64,000 nucleotides of DNA, taken from positions 95,977-159,976 of the forward strand of contig JAJCZX010000033.1 of the NCBI GenBank assembly GCA_029262195.1, in the 5' to 3' direction. The notes beneath the pieces are model-generated. The model was not told the origin of the DNA. It saw only the letters and a list, made by a program, of their open reading frames with translations, and did no database searches. The DNA comes from Gemmatimonadota bacterium (GTDB taxonomy: Bacteria; Gemmatimonadota; Gemmatimonadetes; Gemmatimonadales; GWC2-71-9). The translations under genes and the position numbers were made by a program. Shown piece after piece: positions 55,179-63,863 of the stretch (positions are counted from its first letter, which is position 1; each line of letters opens with the position of its first letter).

Positions 55179-56690
55179 TTATCTCCGTACATCAAGCACC
55201 TCCAGACTCAATTGTCCGGTCGTTTGCAGAAAAGGAATCGGTCGGTTCAATCCGTCGACCAGCCGAATATGGGCTGCGTCTGCAGGGATCTGGCCGAAAA
55301 CTGGATCGACGGGCGTCCAGTCGTCGAGAAACATTTCCACCCACGAATGGTGAAAGAAGGTTTCTCCATCGAAAAGGAGCCCACCAACAATTTTTGTCGG
55401 CACTCCGACTGCCCTGGCCATGGTCGTAAAGGCCACGACCAGTTCATTGGTGTTGCCGGCGTGCTCCTCAATTGTGCGGAGGGCATCGGGGTAGTGGTCC
55501 TCGGTGGTAGCACGTGCTGTTCCCACCCACTCGACAAGGGCAACTATGGCAGCCAGGGGATCGCGAGTGCCGGCGATAATCTGCCGTGCATGAGCCCCGA
55601 TTCTTGGGTCATCGCTTCGCACAATGGCGTCGGGTTCCAAAAACTCGTTGATTGCTGCAGCTCTGAACCCGAGCCTGTATGGCCGTCGTGCTGGCAACGC
55701 CGGGGTTTCAATTGAAAGAGTGTGTCCTTCTGCAACCTGGTTCCCACGGGCCACTCCTGCGGGTACCCGTCGCGCAAATTCTACGGATAAATAATCGATC
55801 GGAGGGGGTTCGACGCCCGCTTCTCTGGCAAAAAGTCTGGATATCCTGGCGCGAGCGCCCGACACGAGCGAGGTGTCTCGGCGTCGGAAGTTTTCGTAGA
55901 CAACCTCATAAACCGAACGCGACACGCCATAACCCTCGGATGTGGTCATACTCACCACCCTGCCGAGGTCATCGACCCAGACGCGGGCGTCTCCTGTCGC
56001 GGATTCAAATGTGGTGTTCCAGGCGTGGACAGTGTCGTAGTGGATGGGCGACCAATGCATGGTCGCAGAATCCAGGACCGCGCTATCTGGAACCATAAAG
56101 ACGGAGTCTTCGAAAACCCTTACCGCAAGATTCTCGGACGAAAAAGAATAGGTATCAACAACCCGGAAGGAAGCTTCTCTCCCCGATTCGATCTCTCCTC
56201 CGAAAACCAACTTCATGGGGAGGAAAGATGGCATTGTCGACCCTGGCGCCCAGGCTATTTGAGTGGAATGCGTACCAGATTCCGTCTGGACTTCGAGTTC
56301 TAGCACATTGCCCGCAACCGCTCCCTCCATGCGGTACCGCTCCGTATCTCCCTGAACAATCTTTCTGAAGGTCCTGAGGTTCAACGAGCGGTCCAACATC
56401 ACTTCGGTTCTGCTGTTTATCCTCTCAGTCCCGCTGCCAACCGAGAGATTTATCTCAAGGACCTCCTGAACAAAGATTCCTTCGCCAGGGACCGTGTCGA
56501 CGGTGCTTGACGCAAATCCGATCTGCTCGCCACCCAGTTCAACTGAATAGAAGACGGCCCCCGGCGGGATGCTCGAATTGACATCGGCAAGGTCATCGGA
56601 AATTCCGCCAAACACTTCTCTTTGAAGAAGAAGGCCGACCGCCGCCACCCAGGCTCCAATGATCAACAAAGCTGCAAGTTTTCGATTCAT
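55179..56690 (-). CDS. Transglutaminase-fold protein without the catalytic cysteine
   Basis: A 503-residue protein with an N-terminal helix (about 5-23), a beta-rich periplasmic region of about 270 residues, and a transglutaminase core at about 380-480. The expected GDCNE motif, which holds the nucleophilic Cys, reads GNTNE here (Thr414; codon ACC), while the histidine (FFHHSWVE, His447/448) and the aspartate (PVDPVFG, Asp462) are kept. It is therefore a probable pseudoenzyme. It overlaps the macro-domain gene upstream (ATGA) and precedes an ABC exporter. Confidence 0.85.
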   Translation of the reverse strand: MNRKLAALLIIGAWVAAVGLLLQREVFGGISDDLADVNSSIPPGAVFYSVELGGEQIGFASSTVDTVPGEGIFVQEVLEINLSVGSGTERINSRTEVMLDRSLNLRTFRKIVQGDTERYRMEGAVAGNVLELEVQTESGTHSTQIAWAPGSTMPSFLPMKLVFGGEIESGREASFRVVDTYSFSSENLAVRVFEDSVFMVPDSAVLDSATMHWSPIHYDTVHAWNTTFESATGDARVWVDDLGRVVSMTTSEGYGVSRSVYEVVYENFRRRDTSLVSGARARISRLFAREAGVEPPPIDYLSVEFARRVPAGVARGNQVAEGHTLSIETPALPARRPYRLGFRAAAINEFLEPDAIVRSDDPRIGAHARQIIAGTRDPLAAIVALVEWVGTARATTEDHYPDALRTIEEHAGNTNELVVAFTTMARAVGVPTKIVGGLLFDGETFFHHSWVEMFLDDWTPVDPVFGQIPADAAHIRLVDGLNRPIPFLQTTGQLSLEVLDVRR

Positions 56691-57187
56691 TTGATCAGGT
56701 CTCCAGAAATGCTTTCGACCACGTGCCTGTCCTTGTCGTTGCCCACCACGATCACCAGTTCCCTTGGAAACATCGCCTTCGGGTCACGCGACCGAACGGC
56801 GGATACCATCAGAGCTGCGGCCTTCTCGATCGGCAGGCTCCCGAACGCCCCCGGCAACAAAGGTAGGCCTATAGTGGTCATTTGCCATGCTGCGGCTCTA
56901 TGGAGAATGCTTTCCATGGCTCTCGAGACAGAGCTTTCCAGTACATGGTCGGGTATTTCAGCTATAACTGCATGTATAACCATGTTGGCGGCGAGGTTAC
57001 CAGCATCGGTGACTACAGCGGATCCCAGGGCAAGTTCCGAATTCAGGCGGATGTTCTGAAAGGACTGTCCTCCCAGTGACTCTAACTCCGCTATGGGTGG
57101 AGGAACAGGCTCAAGAGTGGTGGACGCGGGTCTTACCATCGCGTCGACCCTGACCGTAGCCAGATCGTCGACGACGACTCGTATCAC
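56687..57187 (-). CDS. Degenerate macro-domain protein
   Basis: A 166-residue protein with the macro fold: VVDDLATVRVDAMVRPAS corresponds to the usual VDAIVNAAN strand, VIHAVIAEI to the HxV strand and TIGLPLLPGAFGSLPIEKAA to the glycine-rich phosphate loop. The Asn of NAAN is replaced (RPAS at residues 19-22) and the first Gly-rich loop is lost, so ADP-ribose hydrolysis looks unlikely, though binding may remain. It overlaps genes on both sides by 4 bases. Confidence 0.75.
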   Translation of the reverse strand: MIRVVVDDLATVRVDAMVRPASTTLEPVPPPIAELESLGGQSFQNIRLNSELALGSAVVTDAGNLAANMVIHAVIAEIPDHVLESSVSRAMESILHRAAAWQMTTIGLPLLPGAFGSLPIEKAAALMVSAVRSRDPKAMFPRELVIVVGNDKDRHVVESISGDLIK

Positions 57188-58047
57188 GCCCGGGAGATTT
57201 CCCTCGAACGACGGTACATCTGCGCCGCTTCCAGTGGTTTGTTCATTCGATCAAGTACGATTCCCATCCCGTACAGGGCGCTGGAATAGGTTCCGTTGAT
57301 CTCCATCGCATGCTGGTAGGCCTGCATAGCACCGTCGAGGTCGTCGATCTGGTTTAAAGCTCCGCCAAGCTGGAAATACGCTCCGGCGTTTTTTGGCTCC
57401 AGTTCGATTGCCCGGCGTAGCCTCTGGACCGATTGGGCCCAGAGTCCCTTGCGGGAAAGGACGATTCCTAGATTGAGGAAGGCCTCGGAGTTTTTCGGCT
57501 CCCGCTCAATTACTTCTTCCAGGTCGCGTTGCGCCTCGGCGTACCTTCCACACGAGCCGAACACCGCTGCGCGGTTGATCAGTGGGTCGAGGTTGGCGGG
57601 CTCCTGTTGCACGCAAATGTCGAGGTGCTCAATCGCCGCCTGGGTGTCTCCCATATCGTCGAGTATTAGCGCCAGGTTGTTTCTGGCCCTCAAGTGGGTT
57701 GGGTCCACCGCAATTATTTCTTTGTAAAGCGAGCGCGCAGTTCTGTTGTCGCCTGCCTCCGCAGCGCTTCGAGCATCGTCATATTTTGCGGCGAGGTCGT
57801 CGGTAGTTTGGTCGACTATCTCAACGACGACTTCAGCTTTTTTGGAAACTGCCTTTTTCTTCCGGGGCAACTTTTCTTCCTCTGCCAATTCAAACGGTAT
57901 GTTTGAGCGTTCTGCCAATTGTGGCGAATCTTCGGCCTCCTCAGAGACCAGGTTTGCCAACGCAGCGTTTTTGCGACGGGCCTGTTGGGCGGCTAGTTCG
58001 GGCGCGGTCTTGCGGCGATTGCGTTTTCTGCGGGTCGAATTGCTCAT
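57184..58047 (-). CDS. TPR-repeat protein with basic N-terminus
   Basis: A 287-residue protein. Residues 1-30 are strongly basic (RRKRNRRKTAPELA), then comes an acidic, Lys-rich linker and five to six TPRs between about 85 and 285 (for example RARNNLALILDDMGDTQAAIEHL and EAFLNLGIVLSRKGLWAQSVQRL). The basic leader could bind nucleic acid or membranes. It lies between cutA and the macro-domain gene in the operon; it probably scaffolds partners. Confidence 0.82.
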   Translation of the reverse strand: MSNSTRRKRNRRKTAPELAAQQARRKNAALANLVSEEAEDSPQLAERSNIPFELAEEEKLPRKKKAVSKKAEVVVEIVDQTTDDLAAKYDDARSAAEAGDNRTARSLYKEIIAVDPTHLRARNNLALILDDMGDTQAAIEHLDICVQQEPANLDPLINRAAVFGSCGRYAEAQRDLEEVIEREPKNSEAFLNLGIVLSRKGLWAQSVQRLRRAIELEPKNAGAYFQLGGALNQIDDLDGAMQAYQHAMEINGTYSSALYGMGIVLDRMNKPLEAAQMYRRSREISRA

Positions 58048-58051
58048 TATG

Positions 58052-58445
58052 CTACCGTTCGTTGCTCGTGGTTTCTTCGCACAACCACTCCAGATAATCG
58101 GGCGAGCCCAGAGTAATCGGTACTGCTATGAGTTCCGGCACTTCGTACGGGTGGTGTTGTTTGACGGCTGTTTCCAGCTCGGTCCATCTGTCCCGCGTCG
58201 TCTTTAAGGACGACCAGTGCTTCCGTTTCTTCTTTAACGCCGCTTTTCCATCTGTAAATCGAGGTGGTGCCTGGAATTATCGTCCCGCATGCCACAATCC
58301 GAGCCTCGACCAATTTACGCGCCAACACCCTGGCATCTTCCTCCGTGCCCAACGTCGTATACACGATAAGGCCGTTGGTGTCTTCTGGTGTGTTATCACG
58401 GGATGCTGAAACTACGGACTCGCGGGCGAGACCGCAAGAATCCAC
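58052..58445 (-). pseudogene. cutA: CutA1-like gene with a one-base frameshift
   Basis: The 5' two thirds encode a normal CutA1 divalent-ion tolerance protein (GLIVYTTLGTEEDARVLARKLVEARIVACG, then YRWKSGVKEETEALVVLK). After this the frame changes: the expected RWTELETAVKQHHPYEVPEL and later PDYLEWLCEET are encoded in another frame. An extra A in the run at 58203-58205 explains the break. In the uncorrected frame the reading stops at 58047. The gene could be dead, or the base could be a sequencing error. Start is GTG at 58445. Confidence 0.75.
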
Positions 58446-58454
58446 AGCCTACCG

Positions 58455-58484
58455 TTGACCGGAAAACAGTGAATCGCCTAACTT
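58455..58484 (+). promoter_or_regulatory. Candidate promoter of uvrA
   Basis: TTGACC (58455-58460) and TAACTT (58479-58484) are 18 bases apart. The -10 element ends 8 bases before the ATG at 58493 and no ribosome site is present, so a leaderless transcript is possible. It overlaps the start of the divergent cutA gene. Confidence 0.4.
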
Positions 58485-58492
58485 AAAAAGCT

Positions 58493-61351
58493 ATGCCACA
58501 AGAAAAATTAATCGTTCGCGGTGCCAGGGTTCACAACCTTAAAGACATCACCGTCGAAATACCGCGCAATAAATTGACGGTTGTGACCGGCCTTTCCGGG
58601 TCGGGGAAATCGTCTCTCGCGTTTGATACGATCTATGCTGAAGGCCAGAGGCGCTACGTCGAGTCCCTCTCAGCGTACGCTCGCCAGTTCCTCGGTTTGA
58701 TGGAGAAACCTGATGTTGACTCGATCGAAGGGCTTTCTCCCGCGATTTCGATTGAGCAGAAAAACACCGGGCATAACCCCAGATCCACCGTGGGCACCGT
58801 CACCGAAATCTACGATTACCTCCGGCTGCTATGGGCTCGAGTTGGAATTCCTCATTGCCCCAACGATGGGTCCCCGATCGAACGACAGAGCGCGGGACAG
58901 ATAACAGACATTGTCCTGGCTTGGCCGACCGGCACCAAGATCGAGGTGTTGGCTCCGCTGGTAAGAGGTCGGAAGGGCGAATTCAGAGACCTATTCGAGT
59001 CGGCACACCGACAGGGTTTCGTCAGAGTGATGGTAGACGGAAAACTGCATGACCTGGTGGATCCGCCAAAATTAAACCGCCGCGCCAACCACGACATTGC
59101 CCTGGTAGTGGACCGGGTGGTGGTCAAAAAAGGCGATAGAAGGCGCCTTAACGATTCGATTGAGACTGCCCTCCGGGCCGCCGACGGGCTGGTCGAGGTC
59201 GTGCGCCACCCCAAAATCGCCAAGGCTGCCCCCGTGTCGACAACGTTTTCTGAGCGCTTCGCATGCGGGGAGTGTGGTTACTCGCTGGCTGAGTTAGAGC
59301 CTCGGCAGTTTTCCTTCAATTCGCCCTATGGTGCGTGCCAGGACTGCGGCGGGTTGGGCGTTACGCGAGTCGTTAGTCCAGAACTGGTCCTGGCTGACCC
59401 ACGCATCTCCATTCTGGAGGGGGTGGTTATCCCATGGGGAGAGCCGTCCGGCTACCTGCGTAACACCGTGCTGCCGACTCTGGCCGAAGAGTACGATTTC
59501 GATCCCAGGGCACCCTGGGGCGAACTATCCGCAGCCGCAGTCAAACTGCTCATGTACGGGGACCCTGATAAAACGATTTCATTCAAGAGTAAATCCCGCC
59601 GTAAGTCGTATGAAACGGAGTGGGAAGGGATTCTAAAGAATGTGGAGCGGCGTTACCAGGAATCCTCATCCGACTCCGTTCGAACCAATCTTGATCAGTT
59701 CATGACCGAGGTGACCTGCAAGACCTGTAACAGCAAGAGGCTGAAGGGTGAGTCATTGGCGGTTCTGGTCAGTGGAAGGAGCATCGGTGATGTGACAGAG
59801 TTTTCGATCGCGGATGCTCTCGACTTCTTTGCCACGGTACCTCTGCGCAAAGGCCGTAAAGCCGGATTGGATCCCGAGATTGCGACGCCGATTCTGCGGG
59901 AAGTGGTTGAGCGGTTGGAGTTTCTGAAAGACGTGGGTCTGGAGTATCTGACGCTGGGCAGATCTGCAACGACCCTGTCCGGCGGTGAGACACAACGCAT
60001 CAGGCTGGCAACTCAAATTGGGAGCCGGCTCGTCGGGGTCCTCTATATTCTCGATGAGCCCTCGATCGGGTTGCATCCCCGGGACAATGATCGCCTCCTG
60101 GCAACATTAAAAGGGCTGCGAGACCTGGGTAACACGGTTGTTGTGGTGGAACATGATGAGGAGACGATACGGGCAGCCGATTACGTGGTTGATCTTGGTC
60201 CCCGGGCCGGGCGCCACGGCGGAGAATTGGTGGCTCACGGCACGGTTGATCAGATCATCAAAGTCAAGCGCTCGCTTACGGCCCGCTACCTGAACGGGAA
60301 ACTCAGGATCCCGGTCCCGAAAAAAAGGCGTCCGTTTGAGGTCGACAAATGTGTGCGAGTGGTCGGGGCCAGGCAACACAATCTTCGTAATATCGATGTT
60401 GACTTCCCGCTCGGGGCGTTTGTCGCGGTTACCGGAGTTTCGGGTTCAGGGAAATCCACCCTGGTAACCGACATCCTTTATAAAGCCCTCGCCCGCCATT
60501 TCTACAGGTCGAAGGCGTTGCCTGGAGCGCATGAGCGATTGGAAGGTTTGGATTTGCTCGACAAGGTTCTTGAAATCGATCAGAGTCCAATTGGTCGCAC
60601 CCCGCGGTCGAATCCCGCTACCTACACCGGTCTTTTCACCCCGATTCGGGAATTGTTCGCGCGGCTGCCTGAATCCAACCTGCGAGCTTATGGTCCCGGC
60701 AGGTTTTCGTTTAACGTCAAAGGTGGCCGTTGTGAGTCCTGCCAGGGCGACGGTTTACTAAAAATTGAAATGCACTTCCTGCCCGACGTGTACGTAACCT
60801 GTGATGTTTGCAAAGCACGACGCTACAATCGAGAGACTCTCGATATCAGATACCGAGGAAGATCGATCGCAGATGTTCTCGACATGACCGTTAGTGAAGC
60901 GTTGGAGTTCTTCGAACACCAGCCGAGGATCAAAGCCAAACTTGAAATCCTAAATGATGTCGGACTGGGGTACATACACCTGGGCCAGAGTGCTACGACG
61001 CTTTCGGGAGGAGAGGCCCAACGCGTCAAACTCGCCACTGAATTGAGTAAGCGGGACACTGGCAGGACTCTGTACATATTGGACGAGCCCACTACCGGGC
61101 TGCATTTCGAAGATGTGCGGCTACTTCTGGATGTCCTGCATCGGTTGGTGGACCGAGGGAACACGGTTATTGTGATCGAGCACAATCTTGATGTGATTAA
61201 AACATCTGACTGGGTAGTAGATCTAGGTCCTGCCGGCGGCGCTGAAGGTGGGAGCGTTGTCTGCGCAGGGTCGCCGGAGACGCTAGCCTCATCGAAGGGT
61301 GGTTCGCAAACCGCGAGATTTTTAAAAAAAACGTTGAAGACTACAGCCTAA
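58493..61351 (+). CDS. uvrA: Excinuclease ABC subunit A
   Basis: A 952-residue damage-sensing ATPase of nucleotide excision repair. Two ABC ATPase halves are present with Walker A ([13 protein letters not shown] at about residues 32-44, and [13 protein letters not shown] later), signatures ([26 protein letters not shown]) and both C-terminal Walker B motifs ([26 protein letters not shown]). Zinc-binding CxxC pairs ([24 protein letters not shown]) are intact. Transcribed from its own promoter, divergent from cutA. Confidence 0.98.
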   Translation: MPQEKLIVRGARVHNLKDITVEIPRNKLTVVTGLSGSGKSSLAFDTIYAEGQRRYVESLSAYARQFLGLMEKPDVDSIEGLSPAISIEQKNTGHNPRSTVGTVTEIYDYLRLLWARVGIPHCPNDGSPIERQSAGQITDIVLAWPTGTKIEVLAPLVRGRKGEFRDLFESAHRQGFVRVMVDGKLHDLVDPPKLNRRANHDIALVVDRVVVKKGDRRRLNDSIETALRAADGLVEVVRHPKIAKAAPVSTTFSERFACGECGYSLAELEPRQFSFNSPYGACQDCGGLGVTRVVSPELVLADPRISILEGVVIPWGEPSGYLRNTVLPTLAEEYDFDPRAPWGELSAAAVKLLMYGDPDKTISFKSKSRRKSYETEWEGILKNVERRYQESSSDSVRTNLDQFMTEVTCKTCNSKRLKGESLAVLVSGRSIGDVTEFSIADALDFFATVPLRKGRKAGLDPEIATPILREVVERLEFLKDVGLEYLTLGRSATTLSGGETQRIRLATQIGSRLVGVLYILDEPSIGLHPRDNDRLLATLKGLRDLGNTVVVVEHDEETIRAADYVVDLGPRAGRHGGELVAHGTVDQIIKVKRSLTARYLNGKLRIPVPKKRRPFEVDKCVRVVGARQHNLRNIDVDFPLGAFVAVTGVSGSGKSTLVTDILYKALARHFYRSKALPGAHERLEGLDLLDKVLEIDQSPIGRTPRSNPATYTGLFTPIRELFARLPESNLRAYGPGRFSFNVKGGRCESCQGDGLLKIEMHFLPDVYVTCDVCKARRYNRETLDIRYRGRSIADVLDMTVSEALEFFEHQPRIKAKLEILNDVGLGYIHLGQSATTLSGGEAQRVKLATELSKRDTGRTLYILDEPTTGLHFEDVRLLLDVLHRLVDRGNTVIVIEHNLDVIKTSDWVVDLGPAGGAEGGSVVCAGSPETLASSKGGSQTARFLKKTLKTTA

Positions 61352-61431
61352 AATAGGGCGAAAGTAAAAAACGTTTCTGATTGAAACATTATTGGTAAGT
61401 GGGGCGTACACCTAAAAGAGGAGGCGCCAGT

Positions 61432-61527
61432 TTGACCAACGGGTGGTGGCTTTTGCTGCGGTTCGTCTACAAATTACGGCGTCGACGGCTGGCATCACAT
61501 GGATGTCGCCATCGTTTCACAGGTTGA
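61432..61527 (+). CDS. Possible 31-residue small protein
   Basis: A TTG codon at 61432 is preceded by AAAAGAGGAGG at ideal spacing. The frame encodes 31 residues: a Trp/Leu-rich hydrophobic start (GWWLLLRFVYKL) and a basic tail (RRRRL), so a small membrane peptide is conceivable. It lies 12 bases before the YbjN-like gene, in front of pspA. Length is close to chance, so it is only a candidate. Confidence 0.3.
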   Translation: MTNGWWLLLRFVYKLRRRRLASHGCRHRFTG

Positions 61528-61539
61528 GGGGGACCACGA

Positions 61540-61935
61540 ATGCTTAGTCGAGAAGAAGTCGACGGATATATCGGCAAACTGGCGGACGGCTCTGTCGATT
61601 ACGATGAAGTTGAAGAGGGCCTTTGGCTGGTTGCGTCCGGTGATGACGAACTGAAAGTTGTCATCAATTACACCCCGCCGGTTGTCGTGATGCGCGTAAA
61701 CGTAATGGACCTTCCCTCTGACGCCGCCGCGCAGACCAAACTCATGAGGAAGGTCCTACAGTTCAATACCGAATTGGTCCACGGCGCTTACGGACTCGAA
61801 GGTCAGCATATCGTGTTGACGTCGGCCCACCAACTAGAGAACCTGGATTTCAATGAATTCCAGGCCAGTTTTGACGACATTGATCTGGCACTCGCGTCAC
61901 ACGTGCCTGTACTCGCTGAAAATGGGGAGGCTTGA
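61540..61935 (+). CDS. YbjN-like protein preceding pspA
   Basis: A 131-residue acidic protein with the alpha/beta layout of the YbjN/type III-chaperone-like fold: EEGLWLVASGDDELKVVINYTPPVVVMRVNV as a beta-hairpin, then LMRKVLQFNTELVHGAYGLEGQHIVLT. Proteins of this type often accompany PspA or other stress genes. It overlaps the pspA region start by 4 bases in the extended frame, so they are probably translated together. Confidence 0.75.
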   Translation: MLSREEVDGYIGKLADGSVDYDEVEEGLWLVASGDDELKVVINYTPPVVVMRVNVMDLPSDAAAQTKLMRKVLQFNTELVHGAYGLEGQHIVLTSAHQLENLDFNEFQASFDDIDLALASHVPVLAENGEA

Positions 61936-61940
61936 GCCGA

Positions 61941-62729
61941 ATGGGAATATTTGATCGGCTGGCAACGGTACTGAAGTCCAATATTAACGACCTCATCGGT
62001 CGCGCAGAGAATCCGGAGAAGATGCTCAATCAGCTCATCACGGATATGCGCAGCCAATTGTCGAAAGCCAAACAGGAAGTCGCTTCCGCGATCGCGGACG
62101 AAAAGAAACTGCAAGCCCAGGTACAGAAGGAACAGGCTCAGGCCAAAGAGTGGGAACGCAGGGCTGTGTTGGCTGTGGAACAGGGCCGGGATGATCTAGC
62201 AAAACAGGCGCTGGTCAGGCACAACGAGCATATGCAGCAAGCCCAGCTTCTTCATGAAACCTGGACAAAACAAAAACATGAAGTCGAATCGCTGAAAGCC
62301 TCATTGCGTCAGCTCAACGACAAAATCGAAGAGGCCAAACGCAAAAAGAACCTGCTTGTTGCACGGCAAAAACGAGCCGAGGCTCAGACGCGTATCCAGG
62401 AGACAATGTCTTCGATGTCCGATAAGAGTGCCTTCGAAGGCTTCGAGCGGATGACTGAGAAGATCGAAGAGGCTGAACGCAAGGCCCTTGCCTCGGCAGA
62501 ACTGAGCGAAGATCTCAAAGATGACTCGCTGGTCAGCGAGTTCGATCAACTCGACGCTGGTCCGGGTGCGGACAGGCAACTTGAGGACCTGAAAAGGAAA
62601 ATGGGCATGTTGCCCGCTGGCGATTCGGACGATCAAAAGCAACTTGCCTCGGGAGATGATGATATCCAGGATGCCGAGTTGGTTGAGGATTCCGACGTTT
62701 CCGAGGAAGAGACGGAGTTGGAAGGATAA
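61941..62729 (+). CDS. pspA: PspA/IM30-family membrane-stress protein
   Basis: A 262-residue, mostly helical protein. The N-terminus MGIFDRLATVLKSNINDLIGRAENPEKMLNQ is the family's typical amphipathic start, followed by a coiled coil (about 25-170) rich in Lys, Glu and Gln and a long acidic C-terminal tail. PspA binds and stabilises stressed inner membranes through ESCRT-III-like assemblies. ATG at 61941 is favoured over TTG at 61932. Its neighbours are the YbjN-like gene and a permease. Confidence 0.93.
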   Translation: MGIFDRLATVLKSNINDLIGRAENPEKMLNQLITDMRSQLSKAKQEVASAIADEKKLQAQVQKEQAQAKEWERRAVLAVEQGRDDLAKQALVRHNEHMQQAQLLHETWTKQKHEVESLKASLRQLNDKIEEAKRKKNLLVARQKRAEAQTRIQETMSSMSDKSAFEGFERMTEKIEEAERKALASAELSEDLKDDSLVSEFDQLDAGPGADRQLEDLKRKMGMLPAGDSDDQKQLASGDDDIQDAELVEDSDVSEEETELEG

Positions 62730-63863
62730 GTGCCAGAGAAGGTAGGCAATAGACTCGGGGCAACACTTGTTGGCATTGCGGCGTTAACGCTTTTTATCGT
62801 CGTGGCGAGTCGTGTTACCAACATAATCTTTCTCTTTTTCGTTGCGGTTCTCCTGTCGGTTTTTCTGTCGGGGATCACGGAATGGATTCACACGGCGAGT
62901 CGGCTCCCCAGAGCTGGCTCGCTTGTCGTTTCAGTCGTATTTACCCTGGGGATGATTGTCGGCGTAGGGGCTGTAATACTGCCGCCGGTGATCACCCAGG
63001 CGCAGGAACTCATCGCCAACACCCCGTCATATCTGGGAACCCTAGACGTCCTCTTGCAACGTCTTGCGGTTAACTATCCATTTCTCGAAACGACCCTGGC
63101 GGGCTCCGACGGCAGCGGGATTGTGGGTGAAGTTCTATCGGATGGAGAGAGTTTTTTGCGAAAGTCGCTTGGTCCGGTGCTCTCGGTCGGTGGGAAAGTG
63201 GCAGTTGAGCTGGCCAGTGTTCTCGCGATGGCTGTCTATCTCGCCTACGATCCCAGGGAGTACAAAGAGGGAGCGATCGCTCTCGTTCCGCCCAGACATC
63301 GTGAGGTCGCGAGGACCATTATGAACGATCTTGGAAACACCATGAAGGCGTGGATTAGCGCGCAACTGTTGGCGATGGTGGTTCTCGCTGCATTTACGAC
63401 GCTCGGGTTGTGGCTGCTAAAGGTGCCTTACTTCCTGGCCTTCGGTGTGTTTACCGGCATAGCCGCTATCGTTCCTTTCTTCGGCACTGTCGTTTCGACC
63501 CTCCTGCCAGCTCTCTTCGTACTGGCAACCGGTACCTGGGTGCACAGTCTCCTCGTTGTGCTTCTTGGAGTGGTAATCCACATGGTTGAGGCCAACATCG
63601 TTGCGCCCCTGATCTTTGCCCAACATATCAAAGTTCCCCCTGTACTTACCATTCTTTCGGTGTTGTTAATGGCCGCGTTGCTGGGAGTTTTGGGATTGGT
63701 TGTTGCAGTGCCTCTCCTGGCCGCGACGCTTGTCATCGTTCGCCATGTCCTCATTGAAGAGATCTATGGCGATACTGACTCCACCGGACCTGCCGCGGCG
63801 GTCCTTGTTCCAACCGCCGAAGTTCGCGCGCTCGGGATGATAACCCGGGAAGGTGCCGTCTAG
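62730..63863 (+). CDS. AI-2E-family transporter
   Basis: A 377-residue integral membrane protein with about eight helices. The family pattern is clear: an N-terminal pair of helices (RVTNIIFLFFVAVLLSVFLSGI), a soluble-like central part, and the C-terminal YFLAFGVFTGIAAIVPFFGTVVSTLLP and VNIVAPLIFAQHIKVPPVL-like block. Such proteins export small molecules or ions; the substrate is unknown. Start is GTG directly after the pspA stop. Its stop codon lies at a possible insertion-sequence boundary. Confidence 0.88.
   Translation: MPEKVGNRLGATLVGIAALTLFIVVASRVTNIIFLFFVAVLLSVFLSGITEWIHTASRLPRAGSLVVSVVFTLGMIVGVGAVILPPVITQAQELIANTPSYLGTLDVLLQRLAVNYPFLETTLAGSDGSGIVGEVLSDGESFLRKSLGPVLSVGGKVAVELASVLAMAVYLAYDPREYKEGAIALVPPRHREVARTIMNDLGNTMKAWISAQLLAMVVLAAFTTLGLWLLKVPYFLAFGVFTGIAAIVPFFGTVVSTLLPALFVLATGTWVHSLLVVLLGVVIHMVEANIVAPLIFAQHIKVPPVLTILSVLLMAALLGVLGLVVAVPLLAATLVIVRHVLIEEIYGDTDSTGPAAAVLVPTAEVRALGMITREGAV

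Noticed and set aside
58047..58445. Programmed frameshift in cutA
   Set aside because: The shift site CTTAAAG is not a known slippery sequence with a stimulatory structure and CutA needs no frameshift in other bacteria. A mutation or sequence error is simpler.
61352..61400. Terminator after uvrA
   Set aside because: GTTTC-TGATT-GAAAC forms only a five-pair AT-rich stem without a T-run, too weak to call.
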